Below, piece after piece: positions 24,296-33,095 of a stretch of DNA of 38,650 bases; within the stretch, counting starts at the first letter, position 1; the number at the start of each line of letters is the position of its first letter. Source of the DNA: Opitutaceae bacterium (lineage in GTDB: Bacteria > Verrucomicrobiota > Verrucomicrobiia > Opitutales > Opitutaceae); the NCBI GenBank assembly GCA_030648295.1, contig JAUSID010000291.1:1-38650 (forward strand), read 5' to 3'. Made by a program: the position numbers and the translations under genes. Under the pieces are notes generated by a model. That model was not told the origin of the DNA and made no database searches. It was given only the letters and a program-made list of their open reading frames with translations.

Positions 24296-24940
24296 CTAGG
24301 ATTTTGCCGCAGCAAAATCCTCAGGCGTGTCGAGATCCACCGATAGTGCCGGCAGTTCGACCCCGGCTACGCGATCCGGCTGATCGTTGAGCAGGGCGCG
24401 CGCGCCTTCTTCGCCGGTCAGGTGCGTGAGGGTGGGAAAGTGTTCGCGCAGAAACAAGGCGGGCGCAGCGTGCCGGCCCGAATAGTGCGCCGCAACGATG
24501 CTGCGACGAGTGGTGTGCTGCGCCGCGACCAGTTGCGCGATCGTGTCGGCGGAAAACGCAGGCTGATCGCACAACGCAATCACCGCGGCATCGAGGCCGC
24601 GCGAAAATTGCTGGAGCGTCGTGACGCCGGCGCGGATCGACGATGCCATCCCCTCCGGCCAGGATGGATTCTCGGCGATGAGAACCGGCACGCGCGCCAG
24701 CAGCGGTCGAATCGCCTCGGCATTGGCGCCGAGCACCACGACCACCGGCCATGCCGGTGAAGCCAGCGCCGCATCGACCGCGCGCATCAGCAGCGGCTTG
24801 CCCCCGAGCACCAGCAACTGCTTGGGCGATCCCATTCGCGTTGAGGGACCGGCCGCGAGAATCACGGCGCCAAATCGAAACGCACCGTGGGCACCGCGCA
24901 ATCCGGTCGTTGCCGAACGAATGTTCTTGGGCTCTTGCAT
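24296..24940 (-). CDS. mocA: Molybdenum cofactor cytidylyltransferase (MocA-like)
   Basis: Transfers CMP to molybdopterin to make the cytosine dinucleotide cofactor of xanthine-oxidase-type enzymes. The start at 24940 gives 214 residues that open directly into the nucleotide-binding loop (FGAVILAAGPSTRMGSPKQ). Further family motifs are ENPSWPEGMASSIRAG, ALCDQPAF and AAPALFLREHFPTLTHLTGEEGARALL. The upstream neighbour is xdhC, which handles the same cofactor. The last codons and the stop are covered by a 22-base palindrome and give the tail FAAAKS. The enzyme that would use the cofactor is not in this window. Related enzymes with GTP preference (MobA) lack the longer MocA-like pattern seen here. 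Confidence 0.85.
   Translation of the reverse strand: MQEPKNIRSATTGLRGAHGAFRFGAVILAAGPSTRMGSPKQLLVLGGKPLLMRAVDAALASPAWPVVVVLGANAEAIRPLLARVPVLIAENPSWPEGMASSIRAGVTTLQQFSRGLDAAVIALCDQPAFSADTIAQLVAAQHTTRRSIVAAHYSGRHAAPALFLREHFPTLTHLTGEEGARALLNDQPDRVAGVELPALSVDLDTPEDFAAAKS
24299..24320. repeat. 22-base palindrome abutting the mocA stop codon
   Basis: Arms GGATTTTGC and GCAAAATCC flank a four-base loop. The palindrome begins immediately next to the stop codon (CTA on the plus strand) and shares the outer CCTAGG and TC flanks with the palindrome at 25095-25116. Confidence 0.65.
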
Positions 24941-25091
24941 CGATGAATCAGCCGCGCATCTATTTCCAAGATTTATTGACGTCGTATTTAGTTTTTGCCG
25001 GCCGCCACCGGCGCGGCAGGCGCCAGGTTTTTTGCCAGGAATTCCTCGATCCGGCGATAACATTGAATCCGGCTGCTCTCGTTGGTGAACC

Positions 25092-26117
25092 CTAGGTTTC
25101 GGCAGCAGCCGAAACCTCCGAAACCTCATGAATCGGTCGCGCGCGTTCACGCAGTGGCCGGGCGTTCCGGCCGGCGAGTGTGGCCTGCATCTCTGCCAGA
25201 ATCGCGAGCGCAACCTGCTCGGGCGAATCCGCCCCCAAGTCCAGACCGACCGGCGCGTGGAGCCGGCGGCGAACGTCGTCGGTGATGATCATTCCCTGGG
25301 CGGCAAGATCGGAAAGAATTTTCTGCGCGCGCTTTTTCGGCCCAAGCAATCCGAGATAGGCGAGGGGGCGTGAGAGCAGCGCGCGGAGCAAGGGGACGTC
25401 GTGCACGTAATGGTGCGTCATCACCACCGCGAGCTCGTCCGGTCCGGGTGCGACGCGCGCGACGAGTTCCTCGGCGGGCGCGGCCACCACCTTGTCGGCC
25501 CGGGGAAAACGCCGGTTCGTCGCGAACGCCGTCCGCGGATCCGCCACCGTGACCTGCCAGCCGAGCTCCGTGGCCATGGCCGCGAGCGGTTGGGCATCGT
25601 CGCCGGCGCCGAAAATCGCCAGCGCGGTGGGCGGCGGAATGGTATCCAGAAAGACATGGCCGGAGTCGGCCAGCTCATGCCCGGTGGCCAGCCGGGTGCC
25701 TCGCTTCGTCGCGGCATCGCCGGCATGCACCACCGCAAGCGCGGTATGGCGCCGGGCCGCAAAATTTTCCGCCAGCGCCGACACCCACGCCGGGCGCGGC
25801 GCCAGTTTTTCGAGAAACACCCGCACGATCCCGTGGCAGCCCAGGCCGACGCCCCAAACGAGATCGTTTTCCGACGTCGTGTCGTAGATGACCGTATCCG
25901 GTTCGCCGGTGCGGCGGACCTGCTCCGCCCGGCCGATGACATCCTCCTCGAGGCAGCCTCCGCTGATGGAGCCAACGCGGGTATTGTCCGCGCGAACGAT
26001 CAGCCGGGCACCGGGCCGTCGATACGACGAACCTTCGACCGAGACGAGAGTGGCGAGTACGACCGCCGCGCCGTCATCGGCCAGCAGCGCGCGGACGATT
26101 GCCTGCAGTTCCTTCAT
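25092..26117 (-). CDS. xdhC: XdhC-family molybdenum cofactor insertion/maturation protein
   Basis: Binds and hands over sulfurated molybdenum cofactor to xanthine-dehydrogenase-type enzymes in the cytosol. The start at 26117 (MKELQAIVRALLADD) gives 341 residues. The N-terminal XdhC/CoxI domain has GSSYRRPGARL and GSISGGCLEEDV (about 72-83). The C-terminal Rossmann domain begins near 165 with ALAIFGAGDDAQPLAAMA and includes VVMTHHYVHDVPLL and YLGLLGPKKRAQKI. It is followed by mocA in the same direction with a 150-base gap. The last dozen residues (HEVSEVSAAAET) are encoded by a palindromic repeat that ends at the stop codon, so the natural C terminus is probably shorter. Confidence 0.88.
   Translation of the reverse strand: MKELQAIVRALLADDGAAVVLATLVSVEGSSYRRPGARLIVRADNTRVGSISGGCLEEDVIGRAEQVRRTGEPDTVIYDTTSENDLVWGVGLGCHGIVRVFLEKLAPRPAWVSALAENFAARRHTALAVVHAGDAATKRGTRLATGHELADSGHVFLDTIPPPTALAIFGAGDDAQPLAAMATELGWQVTVADPRTAFATNRRFPRADKVVAAPAEELVARVAPGPDELAVVMTHHYVHDVPLLRALLSRPLAYLGLLGPKKRAQKILSDLAAQGMIITDDVRRRLHAPVGLDLGADSPEQVALAILAEMQATLAGRNARPLRERARPIHEVSEVSAAAET
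25095..25116. repeat. 22-base palindrome abutting the xdhC stop codon
   Basis: Arms GGTTTCGGC and GCCGAAACC flank a four-base loop. As at 24299-24320, it begins directly beside the CTA stop complement and has CCTAGG and TC flanks. It supplies the final codons of xdhC. Confidence 0.65.
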
Positions 26118-26572
26118 TGGCGTGAATCGAAAACGGCAGCGGGCCGCCGCAAAGGCAAGCGCGCTGAGCCTGCCGAACGGGCAACAGAGCGGTGTCACGG
26201 TCGATGTCGACCAAGCGAGTGGCCATGCCGGTCAAGAAGCAGTTCGCCCGCCAATCACGGAGTATCCACGAAAATGGCGCAGCCATTTTCATTTGGCAGC
26301 CTGTCGGTTCCACCGACCTCGCATTCGCTCGCCTAAAAATCGAATTTCCTAAGTCCGACAGGCTGCTAACCCATCCACCCGCGGCGTCACCGGAAAACGG
26401 CCGCGGAATTTCCATCGGAAATCCCCTATGCAAGCCGCCTGCGATGAGCCTGGGCTCGTCTCATTTATCTTGCGCGCGTCGTGTAGGTTCTGGTTGTTTC
26501 CGCCCCAAGCAAATGAGGCGCAAGCCACGTTCGCTGACTACGACAACTACATAACCAACTGATACGTTCCCT
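26118..26572. other. Gene-free region upstream of the second TonB-dependent receptor
   Basis: About 455 bases between the divergent xdhC and receptor genes. It contains a 21-base palindrome (26270-26290, arms GAAAATGGC and GCCATTTTC), a degenerate MITE-like copy at 26296-26368 and a short GAGCC/GGCTC hairpin near 26447-26458. The leader before the start codon is A/C-rich and lacks an obvious Shine-Dalgarno sequence. No coding sequence was seen. Confidence 0.5.
26296..26368. mobile_element. Degenerate, shortened MITE-like copy
   Basis: The right end CTAAGTCCGACAGGCTGCTA (26349-26368) is identical to the right end of the 126-base element at 4638-4763. The left end keeps only GCAGCCTGTCGG (26296-26307), after which it diverges. 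The 73-base length and lost left-end symmetry suggest an internally deleted relic. Confidence 0.6.
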
Positions 26573-29539
26573 ATGAACACATCCCGTTCGAGGAAGTTCG
26601 TGGCGGTGCTGTTGCTTGCAGCGACAGCCGCTATCGTCGCGGTGCCGGCCTTCGGGCAGACAACCGCTCCCGCCGGAAGTGCAGGCAGCTCGGCCCCACA
26701 ACGCATGGATAAATTTATCGTTACGGGCTCCTACATTCCGGTCGCCGCCGATGCCATTGCGATACCTGTCACCTCGATTACAGCCGAGGACATCCAGCGC
26801 ACTGGCGTTACCACCAATCCGCTTGACGTGCTCCGCACGGCGATCCCGCAATTCCAGGGGAATGCGAATATCGGCTCGGAAAACGCGAACATCGCATCCG
26901 GTTCGACCGGCGGCGGATCGCGGGCGTCGCTGCGCAACCTGAATACGCTCACGCTGATCAATGGTCGCCGTGCCGCGGTTTCGCCCATTGCGGGCACCGG
27001 CGGATACCAATTCGTCGATCTCAATATTCTGCCGCTGGCCGCCATCGATAGCATCGAGGTCCTGCTCGACGGCGCTTCGGCCACCTACGGCTCGGACGCG
27101 ACCTCGGGCGTGATCAACATCAAGACCAAGCGCGACTACCAGGGAATGCAGATTGGCGCTTTCTTCGAATGGGCCGAGGAGGCGGGCCACTGGTCCAGCC
27201 GCGGCGGCAACTTCGTCGCCGGCATGAGCAACGACAAGACGAACGTCACGGTTGCCGGCGGCTACAGCCGCCAGGATCCGCTGATGCAATTCGAGCGCAG
27301 CTTCAGCAACCCGACCTATGGCACCCCGACGTTTGGTGGCGCCATCAACATCGGCTCGAATTATTTCGTGCTGAATCCCGCGCTCTCCGAGCCGCCGGTG
27401 GCCGCCACCGTCGCGGCCAAACCCAATCCGGTATTTCCGCTGGCGGTCGCCTCGGTGCCGAACGCCGCGGGTAACCGGCCGTATTTCGGCGCGGTGGGCA
27501 GCAACGCCGTTTATTGGGGCAAGGTGACGGGCAGCAACGTCGTCGGCTTCAGCGCCGGCGAACTCGCCGGTGCAACCTCGCCGGAGGCGGCCCAGGTGGC
27601 ATTCAACCTGTCGAATTACGTCACGATCCTGCAGAAACGCGAGGCGCGCGGCGGGATGATTTCGGTCGACCATAAGTTCCTGGATAACATTTCCATCTTC
27701 GGTGATTTCCTCACCGCCAGCGTCCGGACCTCGTCGCAAATCAACGCGCAGCCGGTCGGCACAACACCTTCCTTCAACGTCACGGGCACGCACCCCGACA
27801 ATCCATTCAACACGACCGTTCGCGTCCGCAACCGGTTCGTCACGAATCCGCGCGTGTACCAGTACGACACCGACTTCGGACGCGCGGTGCTGGGCGTGCG
27901 GGGCAATATCAATGACACGACGAGCTTCGAGACGGCGGTAAACGTCGGCCGCTCCGAGCTCGCCTATCGCAACCCCGGTGTCATCGATTCGGCCGGGTTG
28001 CTCCGTGCCGCGGGTATCAGCCCTCTGGCTACGAATCAGGCCGGCACCTCGATCAACATGTTCCAGCGAAACGTTTCGCCGGCCGACGTGGCCGGGGCGA
28101 ATTTCGTCGGCACCGGCTACAACAACTTCCGCAGCGAGCTGAACTCGTGGGACGGCCGCGTGCTCGCGAAGGCCTTCCAGCTGCCGGCGGGTGACGTGAA
28201 CGTCGCCCTCGGTCTCGAATTCCGCCGTGAATCGCTCAAGGGCAGCGCCGACCTGAATTCGGTGCCCGATGAATTCGGCAACATCAAGTGGACGGGCGCC
28301 ACCTCGGTGAATCCGTTCTCCGCCAAGCGCAATGTCGGTGCCGGCTTTATTGAAGCCGAAATCCCGATTACCGGCCCGGAAAACAATATCCGCGGCTTCT
28401 ACAAGACGGCGGTGACCCTGGCCGGCCGCATGGAACGCTACAGCGATACCGAAGATCCGACCGTGCCGAAGGTCACCCTTCGCTGGCAGCCGTTCGACAA
28501 TCAGCTGACGGCGCGCGCCACTTACGGCGAATCGTTCAACGCGCCGAAACTGTACGAGTTGTTCGGACCGGTCAGCGTGGGTTTCACCCCCGAGGTGAAC
28601 CTTCTGCCGGCCGGCAGGCCCGACGTGTCCGGGAACTACGAGACCGGCCAGGCCCAATGGCGTTATGGCTCGAATCCGCGGCTACAGCCGGCCGAGTCGA
28701 AGTCGTACACCCTCGGGTTCATCTATTCGCCAAAGGCGATTCGCGGCCTTTCGTTCGACATCAATTACTGGAACATCGAGGAGGAGAAGGTCGTCGGCGT
28801 CATTTCGCCGCAGTCGATTCTCCAGTCGGTCGAAAACCTCGGCCCGAATTCGCCCTATGTGCGCGACCTCGCGAACGGCCAGGCGAATCCGGCCTACGTC
28901 GGTGACCGCGCGAATCTGGCATCCTACAATGTCCTGGTGGAAGGCTTCACCACGGGTGGCGGCGGCGCGCGGATCACGGCGCCGGGCCAGATCGTCAACA
29001 ACATCGACAGCATTTACCTGACGCAGCCGCAGGTGAACATCGCGGAGCAGAGCGCTTCGGGCATCGACTTCTCGGTGCGCTACCGCTGGACGACAAACCG
29101 CCTCGGCGACTTCAACTTCCTCTCGAACTTCGCGTTCATGGAGGACTACGAAGTCGACGCCGAGGAACTCGCGGGTCGCGCGACCGTCACCGGTGGCACG
29201 ATTGCGCGGTGGCGCAACTACTCGAACGTCAGCTGGCAGAAGGGCCCGCTGGAAGGGTTCGTCGGGATGAGCTGGATCAACGAGGTGGATGCCCCCGATC
29301 AGGTCAGCAACAAGAAGCAGGCCGAGGCCTACTACAAGTTTGATGTGGGTCTTGGCTTCCGCCTTGGCAACCGGTTCCCGAAGTTCATGCAGGGGCTCCG
29401 GATTTCCGGCATCGTGAAGAACGTCGGCAACGAGAAGCCGCCGATCCTCGGCGACACCTTCTCGGACGCGAATGCCGACGTCGGCACGTATGATCCGATT
29501 GGACGCAGCTTCGTGATCTCGGCCGACCTCAAGTTCTGA
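26573..29539 (+). CDS. TonB-dependent outer membrane receptor
   Basis: A 988-residue outer-membrane importer. A signal peptide (KFVAVLLLAATAAIVAVPAFG) precedes a short extension with a TonB-box-like DKFIVTGS stretch near 44-51. The plug follows to about residue 190 (PLDVLRTAIPQFQGN, RASLRNLNTLTLINGRRAA, IEVLLDGASATYGSDATSG). The rest is beta-barrel, ending RSFVISADLKF with the terminal phenylalanine needed for barrel assembly. There is no carboxypeptidase-like domain, unlike the receptor at 5038. It is monocistronic, closed by a strong terminator at 29571. Its leader shares ACATAACCA with the next receptor gene. No binding-lipoprotein (SusD) partner is adjacent, so the ligand cannot be guessed. 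Confidence 0.93.
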   Translation: MNTSRSRKFVAVLLLAATAAIVAVPAFGQTTAPAGSAGSSAPQRMDKFIVTGSYIPVAADAIAIPVTSITAEDIQRTGVTTNPLDVLRTAIPQFQGNANIGSENANIASGSTGGGSRASLRNLNTLTLINGRRAAVSPIAGTGGYQFVDLNILPLAAIDSIEVLLDGASATYGSDATSGVINIKTKRDYQGMQIGAFFEWAEEAGHWSSRGGNFVAGMSNDKTNVTVAGGYSRQDPLMQFERSFSNPTYGTPTFGGAINIGSNYFVLNPALSEPPVAATVAAKPNPVFPLAVASVPNAAGNRPYFGAVGSNAVYWGKVTGSNVVGFSAGELAGATSPEAAQVAFNLSNYVTILQKREARGGMISVDHKFLDNISIFGDFLTASVRTSSQINAQPVGTTPSFNVTGTHPDNPFNTTVRVRNRFVTNPRVYQYDTDFGRAVLGVRGNINDTTSFETAVNVGRSELAYRNPGVIDSAGLLRAAGISPLATNQAGTSINMFQRNVSPADVAGANFVGTGYNNFRSELNSWDGRVLAKAFQLPAGDVNVALGLEFRRESLKGSADLNSVPDEFGNIKWTGATSVNPFSAKRNVGAGFIEAEIPITGPENNIRGFYKTAVTLAGRMERYSDTEDPTVPKVTLRWQPFDNQLTARATYGESFNAPKLYELFGPVSVGFTPEVNLLPAGRPDVSGNYETGQAQWRYGSNPRLQPAESKSYTLGFIYSPKAIRGLSFDINYWNIEEEKVVGVISPQSILQSVENLGPNSPYVRDLANGQANPAYVGDRANLASYNVLVEGFTTGGGGARITAPGQIVNNIDSIYLTQPQVNIAEQSASGIDFSVRYRWTTNRLGDFNFLSNFAFMEDYEVDAEELAGRATVTGGTIARWRNYSNVSWQKGPLEGFVGMSWINEVDAPDQVSNKKQAEAYYKFDVGLGFRLGNRFPKFMQGLRISGIVKNVGNEKPPILGDTFSDANADVGTYDPIGRSFVISADLKF

Positions 29540-29570
29540 GTCCGGGCGCATAGCGATCCATGCCTTTCAA

Positions 29571-29598
29571 GGCGGCCCTCCCGGGCCGCCTTTTTTTT
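29571..29598 (+). terminator. Intrinsic terminator after the second receptor
   Basis: GGCGGCCC and GGGCCGCC form a perfect 8-base stem around TCCC, followed by eight consecutive T. It lies 32 bases past the receptor stop. Confidence 0.9.
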
Positions 29599-29732
29599 GC
29601 CGGTGCGGCACGCCGGCGCATATATGAATTGTGGCTGGGCGTGACGGCGCCGGCGGAGAATCGGACGTTTCGGTTACTTCGGCGTTGCAAATCCGTTTGG
29701 CGCCGCCGTGTCATAAACACGTCAAACACAAC

Positions 29733-29756
29733 CCCTCCGGCGCCCACGCCGGAGGG
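29733..29756 (+). promoter_or_regulatory. Strong hairpin in the leader of the third receptor gene
   Basis: CCCTCCGGCG and CGCCGGAGGG form a perfect 10-base stem with a CCCA loop, 26 bases before the start codon at 29783. No T run follows, so it is not a standard terminator. It could stabilise the 5' end or be bound by a regulator. Confidence 0.55.
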
Positions 29757-29782
29757 TGACACCTCCAACATAACCACACACT

Positions 29783-32443
29783 ATGAACAAACCGCTGCTG
29801 TCAGCCGCGAGTGCGGCTGCGCGTTACGGTCTGGTCGCGCTCGTGAGTACCACGTTTGCCGTCGCACAGCCGGCATCCACCGGCTCTTCGTCGACGACCG
29901 AACCGCCCCAGAAACTCGAGAAATTCGAGGTCACCGGCTCGCGCATCAAACGTATTGATACGGAAACGCCCCAACCGGTCGTCCGCATTACCGACGTCGA
30001 ATTCAAGGCGACCGGGTTTTCGACCCTGGGCGATGCCATCCGGGCAATGCCCGCCATCTCCGGTCAATCGCTCGTCTCGATTGACGGCGGCACGAGCTTC
30101 ACGCCGGGTGTGAGTTCGTTCAACCTCCGCGGCCTCGGCACGAACAACACGCTCGTGCTGATCAACGGTCGCCGGGCGGCGCCCTTCGCGTCCGCCGGGT
30201 TCAACGGCTTTCAGACCGTATTCGATTTCAATTCGATTCCGACGGCGGCAATCGACTCGCTCGAGGTCCTGAAGGACGGCGCGTCGGCCATCTACGGCTC
30301 GGACGCCGTGGCGGGCGTGGTAAACATCAACCTGAAGAAGAACTACACCGGGCTCACCACCGAGTTGTCCGTCGGCAATACCCTGGACACTGATTCGCTG
30401 GAGAAAACCGCGTTCATGATCATGGGTGCGCAGGCGGGCAAGGCGTCGGTGGTGGCGACGATGGACTACAGCACCCGCAAGTCGATCTACGGCATCGATT
30501 TCGATTATACGGACGAGTCCGACGCGACGCCGTATGGTGGCTTCGACCAACGAAGCAGCGCCGGCCCGATCGGCGCCGTCCGCGGACTGGCTGACCGGAC
30601 GCGTTTCCCGGGGGGCACGGCGTACTATACCGCCGCGACCTCGAACCCGACGCTGGCCAATGCCACTCCCGGCATCCCGCTATACAACTTCCAACAGGAG
30701 GCCGGCTTCACGCCCGACGAGGAAAAGTGGGGCGTGTATACGCGAGGTGTATACGATTTCACGCCGATGGTGGCCGGATTCATCGAGGCGTCGTTCCGCC
30801 GCTCGCACGTGGTGATTGATGCGGCCGCGTCGCCGTACTTTTCCTCGCAGGAGCTCGGCGACAGCCCGACCGGCGCAGGCGTCTTCCCCCGCACCAACCC
30901 GTACAATCCGTTCGGCCAGGACATCGTCGATCTCCGCTATCGATTCACGGAGATGGGCCGGCGGATCCAGGATTCGACGGCGGACTACGCCCGAATCGTC
31001 GCGGGGCTCGACGGACGGTTCGGCAACACGGATTGGACGTGGGACGGCGCGCTCGTGCATTCGAAGGGAACGGTCAACCAACTGTCGCGCAACAGCACGT
31101 CGGACCGGCTCGTGCAGAACGCCCTCAACGGTATAACGATCGAAGGTCGCAGGTACTACTTGAATCCGTTTGGCCCGAATCCGCCGGAGTTGCTCAATTA
31201 TCTTCGGATCACGAACCCGGGCAATGACAGCTTCCAGGTTCGCTCCGCCGACATCCATGCTTCGGGCCCGATCTTCCAGCTCCCCGCTGGCCAGGTCGGA
31301 CTCGCGGTCGGCGCGGAGGTCCGCACCGAGAAATTCGAGAACATTGGCACGCAGTTGAATCGCGACGGCCAGATCGTCGGTGGCAGCACCGGCAGCGACG
31401 TCGCCGGTGACCGCCGGCTCTACTCGTATTACGCCGAACTGAGCGTGCCGCTGCTGAAGCAGTTGGAAGTGCAGGCCGCGGTCCGGCATGAGCAGTACAG
31501 CGACTTCGGCGAAACCACGAAGCCGAAGCTGGCAGCCATCTTCCGCCCGATCCCGGAGGTTGTGCTCCGTGCGTCCTACGGCGAGTCATTCCTGGCGCCG
31601 AACCTTGCGTTCATCCATACCTCGCAAAGCGTCAGTTTCACCTCAAACACGGTGGCCGACCCGCTGCGGCCGGCCGACCCCCGGACGCAGATCCGGACGA
31701 TCGGTGGCGGCAATCGCAACCTGCAGCCGGAAGAGACCGAGGTGGTTTACGGCGGCATCGTGCTGCAGCCGTTCTCGCGTCGAACCGGCAGCATGTTCCG
31801 TGAGCTGTCGTTCGGCGTCGATTACTTCAAGTTCCAGCAGGAAAATCTCATCAACCGGCTGAGCGCCCAGCAGATTCTGAACGACCTGCCCGCGTTCGGT
31901 CACCTGCTCGTCCGCAATCCCGCGGCGCCCGGTGAAACGGTGGGAACGATCAGCCATGTGCTCGCCACCTGGCAGAACCTCACCGAGGGCGAGTACGAGG
32001 GATTCGACTTCAATGTGCGGTGGATTCTCCCGCGCAAGGAGTGGGGTGAGTTCCGGACCGAACTCTCGGCCACCTACCTTCGCAACCTGGAATTCACGAC
32101 CGCGACCGGCGCCTTGGTGGACTACGATGGTGAGTACAGCTTCCCGCACCTGCGCAGCACGGCGACCTTCGCGTGGAAGAGGAAGGAGTGGGCCGCGTCG
32201 CTGTTCGTTCAACATATCGGCGAATACCTCGACAACTTCGGGATCGCGCGGATTAGCCAGCAGTTTGTCCTGAACCCACAGATCGCGTATCGCGGCTGGT
32301 GGGACAGCACCGTCACGGTGGGCGTCCGAAACGTGCTCGACAAGCGTCCGCCGCGCGACCTGTCGGACTCGAAGATGGTCAACGAGAACGTCAACCACGT
32401 CGAACCGGCCTTCGTCTACCTGCGCTGGTCGAAGGAGTGGTAA
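29783..32443 (+). CDS. TonB-dependent outer membrane receptor
   Basis: An 886-residue outer-membrane importer with a signal peptide (GLVALVSTTFAVAQP) and a TonB-box-like KFEVTGSRIKR stretch near 48-58. The plug contains LGDAIRAMPAISGQS, FNLRGLGTNNTLVLINGRR and IDSLEVLKDGASAIYGSDAVAG. The barrel ends FVYLRWSKEW with an aromatic terminal residue. It is similar in plan to the receptor at 26573 (same GSDA..GV.NI motif and leader motif), so the two are likely distant paralogs, but the barrels differ and may accept different ligands. Strong terminators separate the genes, indicating separate transcription. Ligand unknown. Confidence 0.93.
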   Translation: MNKPLLSAASAAARYGLVALVSTTFAVAQPASTGSSSTTEPPQKLEKFEVTGSRIKRIDTETPQPVVRITDVEFKATGFSTLGDAIRAMPAISGQSLVSIDGGTSFTPGVSSFNLRGLGTNNTLVLINGRRAAPFASAGFNGFQTVFDFNSIPTAAIDSLEVLKDGASAIYGSDAVAGVVNINLKKNYTGLTTELSVGNTLDTDSLEKTAFMIMGAQAGKASVVATMDYSTRKSIYGIDFDYTDESDATPYGGFDQRSSAGPIGAVRGLADRTRFPGGTAYYTAATSNPTLANATPGIPLYNFQQEAGFTPDEEKWGVYTRGVYDFTPMVAGFIEASFRRSHVVIDAAASPYFSSQELGDSPTGAGVFPRTNPYNPFGQDIVDLRYRFTEMGRRIQDSTADYARIVAGLDGRFGNTDWTWDGALVHSKGTVNQLSRNSTSDRLVQNALNGITIEGRRYYLNPFGPNPPELLNYLRITNPGNDSFQVRSADIHASGPIFQLPAGQVGLAVGAEVRTEKFENIGTQLNRDGQIVGGSTGSDVAGDRRLYSYYAELSVPLLKQLEVQAAVRHEQYSDFGETTKPKLAAIFRPIPEVVLRASYGESFLAPNLAFIHTSQSVSFTSNTVADPLRPADPRTQIRTIGGGNRNLQPEETEVVYGGIVLQPFSRRTGSMFRELSFGVDYFKFQQENLINRLSAQQILNDLPAFGHLLVRNPAAPGETVGTISHVLATWQNLTEGEYEGFDFNVRWILPRKEWGEFRTELSATYLRNLEFTTATGALVDYDGEYSFPHLRSTATFAWKRKEWAASLFVQHIGEYLDNFGIARISQQFVLNPQIAYRGWWDSTVTVGVRNVLDKRPPRDLSDSKMVNENVNHVEPAFVYLRWSKEW

Positions 32444-32472
32444 ACGCTGCGGCGAAAAAACTTGGTTTGTCG

Positions 32473-32504
32473 ATGGCGCGCCGGAACCGGCGCGCCATTT
32501 TTTT
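32473..32504 (+). terminator. Intrinsic terminator after the third receptor
   Basis: ATGGCGCGCCGG and CCGGCGCGCCAT form a perfect 12-base stem with a two-base loop and run into a stretch of seven T. It ends the receptor transcript 29 bases after its stop. Confidence 0.9.
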
Positions 32505-32588
32505 CTCCCCGCGTGACCCAAGGTATTCGCAAGTCCGCCCTCGACCGATTTGCCACGTGTCGATGAGGGGTTGATGTTCGCTTGAGCC

Positions 32589-33095
32589 GTGAAGTCCGTC
32601 GTCCACATCCGCCACATCTTCATTTCGCCGGGGCATAATTTTTTCGGGCACCATGGCTTGCCGGCAGGATCGCATCCGACGATCGCGCTGCCGGCGGTGA
32701 ACTGCCGGGCGGGGCGGGGACTCGAAGGCGATCGGTTCAATGGCTACCGGCCCGACTACAATGGGCAGGTGACGTTTTTCGCGTGGGACACATACGAAGG
32801 CGTGAAGTGTGCGTTCGATGTGCCCGCGCTCCGGCCGGATGCTTTTCGCCGCAACGTCATCGTCGAAGGTGCGCACCTGAACTCGCTGATCGGTTCCCGG
32901 TTCACGCTCGGCGGGATCGAGTTCGAGGGTATCTGCGAGTCGAAACCGTGTTACTGGATGAACACCGCGGTGGCTCCCGGTGCCGAGGATTGGCTGAACG
33001 GCCGCGGCGGGCTCCGCGCGAAAATTCTCACCGACGGCGTGCTCCGCTGCGGGCCCGCCGAACTCTACACGGGTGACCTGCTCGCGCTCGCGTAG
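32589..33095 (+). CDS. MOSC-domain protein
   Basis: A 168-residue protein with a GTG start. It matches the MOSC domain found in molybdenum-cofactor sulfurases and related enzymes: an N-terminal strand with HPTIALPAVNCRAGRGLEGDR (G-x-GDR-type motif), FRRNVIVEGAHLNSLIG (the RNV(I/V)(V/T) motif) and a cysteine at about position 119 (CESKPCYWM) where MOSC enzymes keep a conserved cysteine. MOSC proteins are thought to bind the cofactor or a sulfur carrier. It is near, but not in an operon with, mocA and xdhC, since two terminated receptor genes intervene. A fold-back repeat region lies downstream. Confidence 0.8.
   Translation: MKSVVHIRHIFISPGHNFFGHHGLPAGSHPTIALPAVNCRAGRGLEGDRFNGYRPDYNGQVTFFAWDTYEGVKCAFDVPALRPDAFRRNVIVEGAHLNSLIGSRFTLGGIEFEGICESKPCYWMNTAVAPGAEDWLNGRGGLRAKILTDGVLRCGPAELYTGDLLALA

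Noticed and set aside
24941-25213. 91-residue N-terminal extension of MocA
   Set aside because: The family starts directly at the nucleotide-binding loop. The extra residues overlap the xdhC 3' end and its palindrome.
26465-28657. Antisense frame of 730 codons across the second receptor
   Set aside because: A compositional shadow of a well-supported receptor gene.
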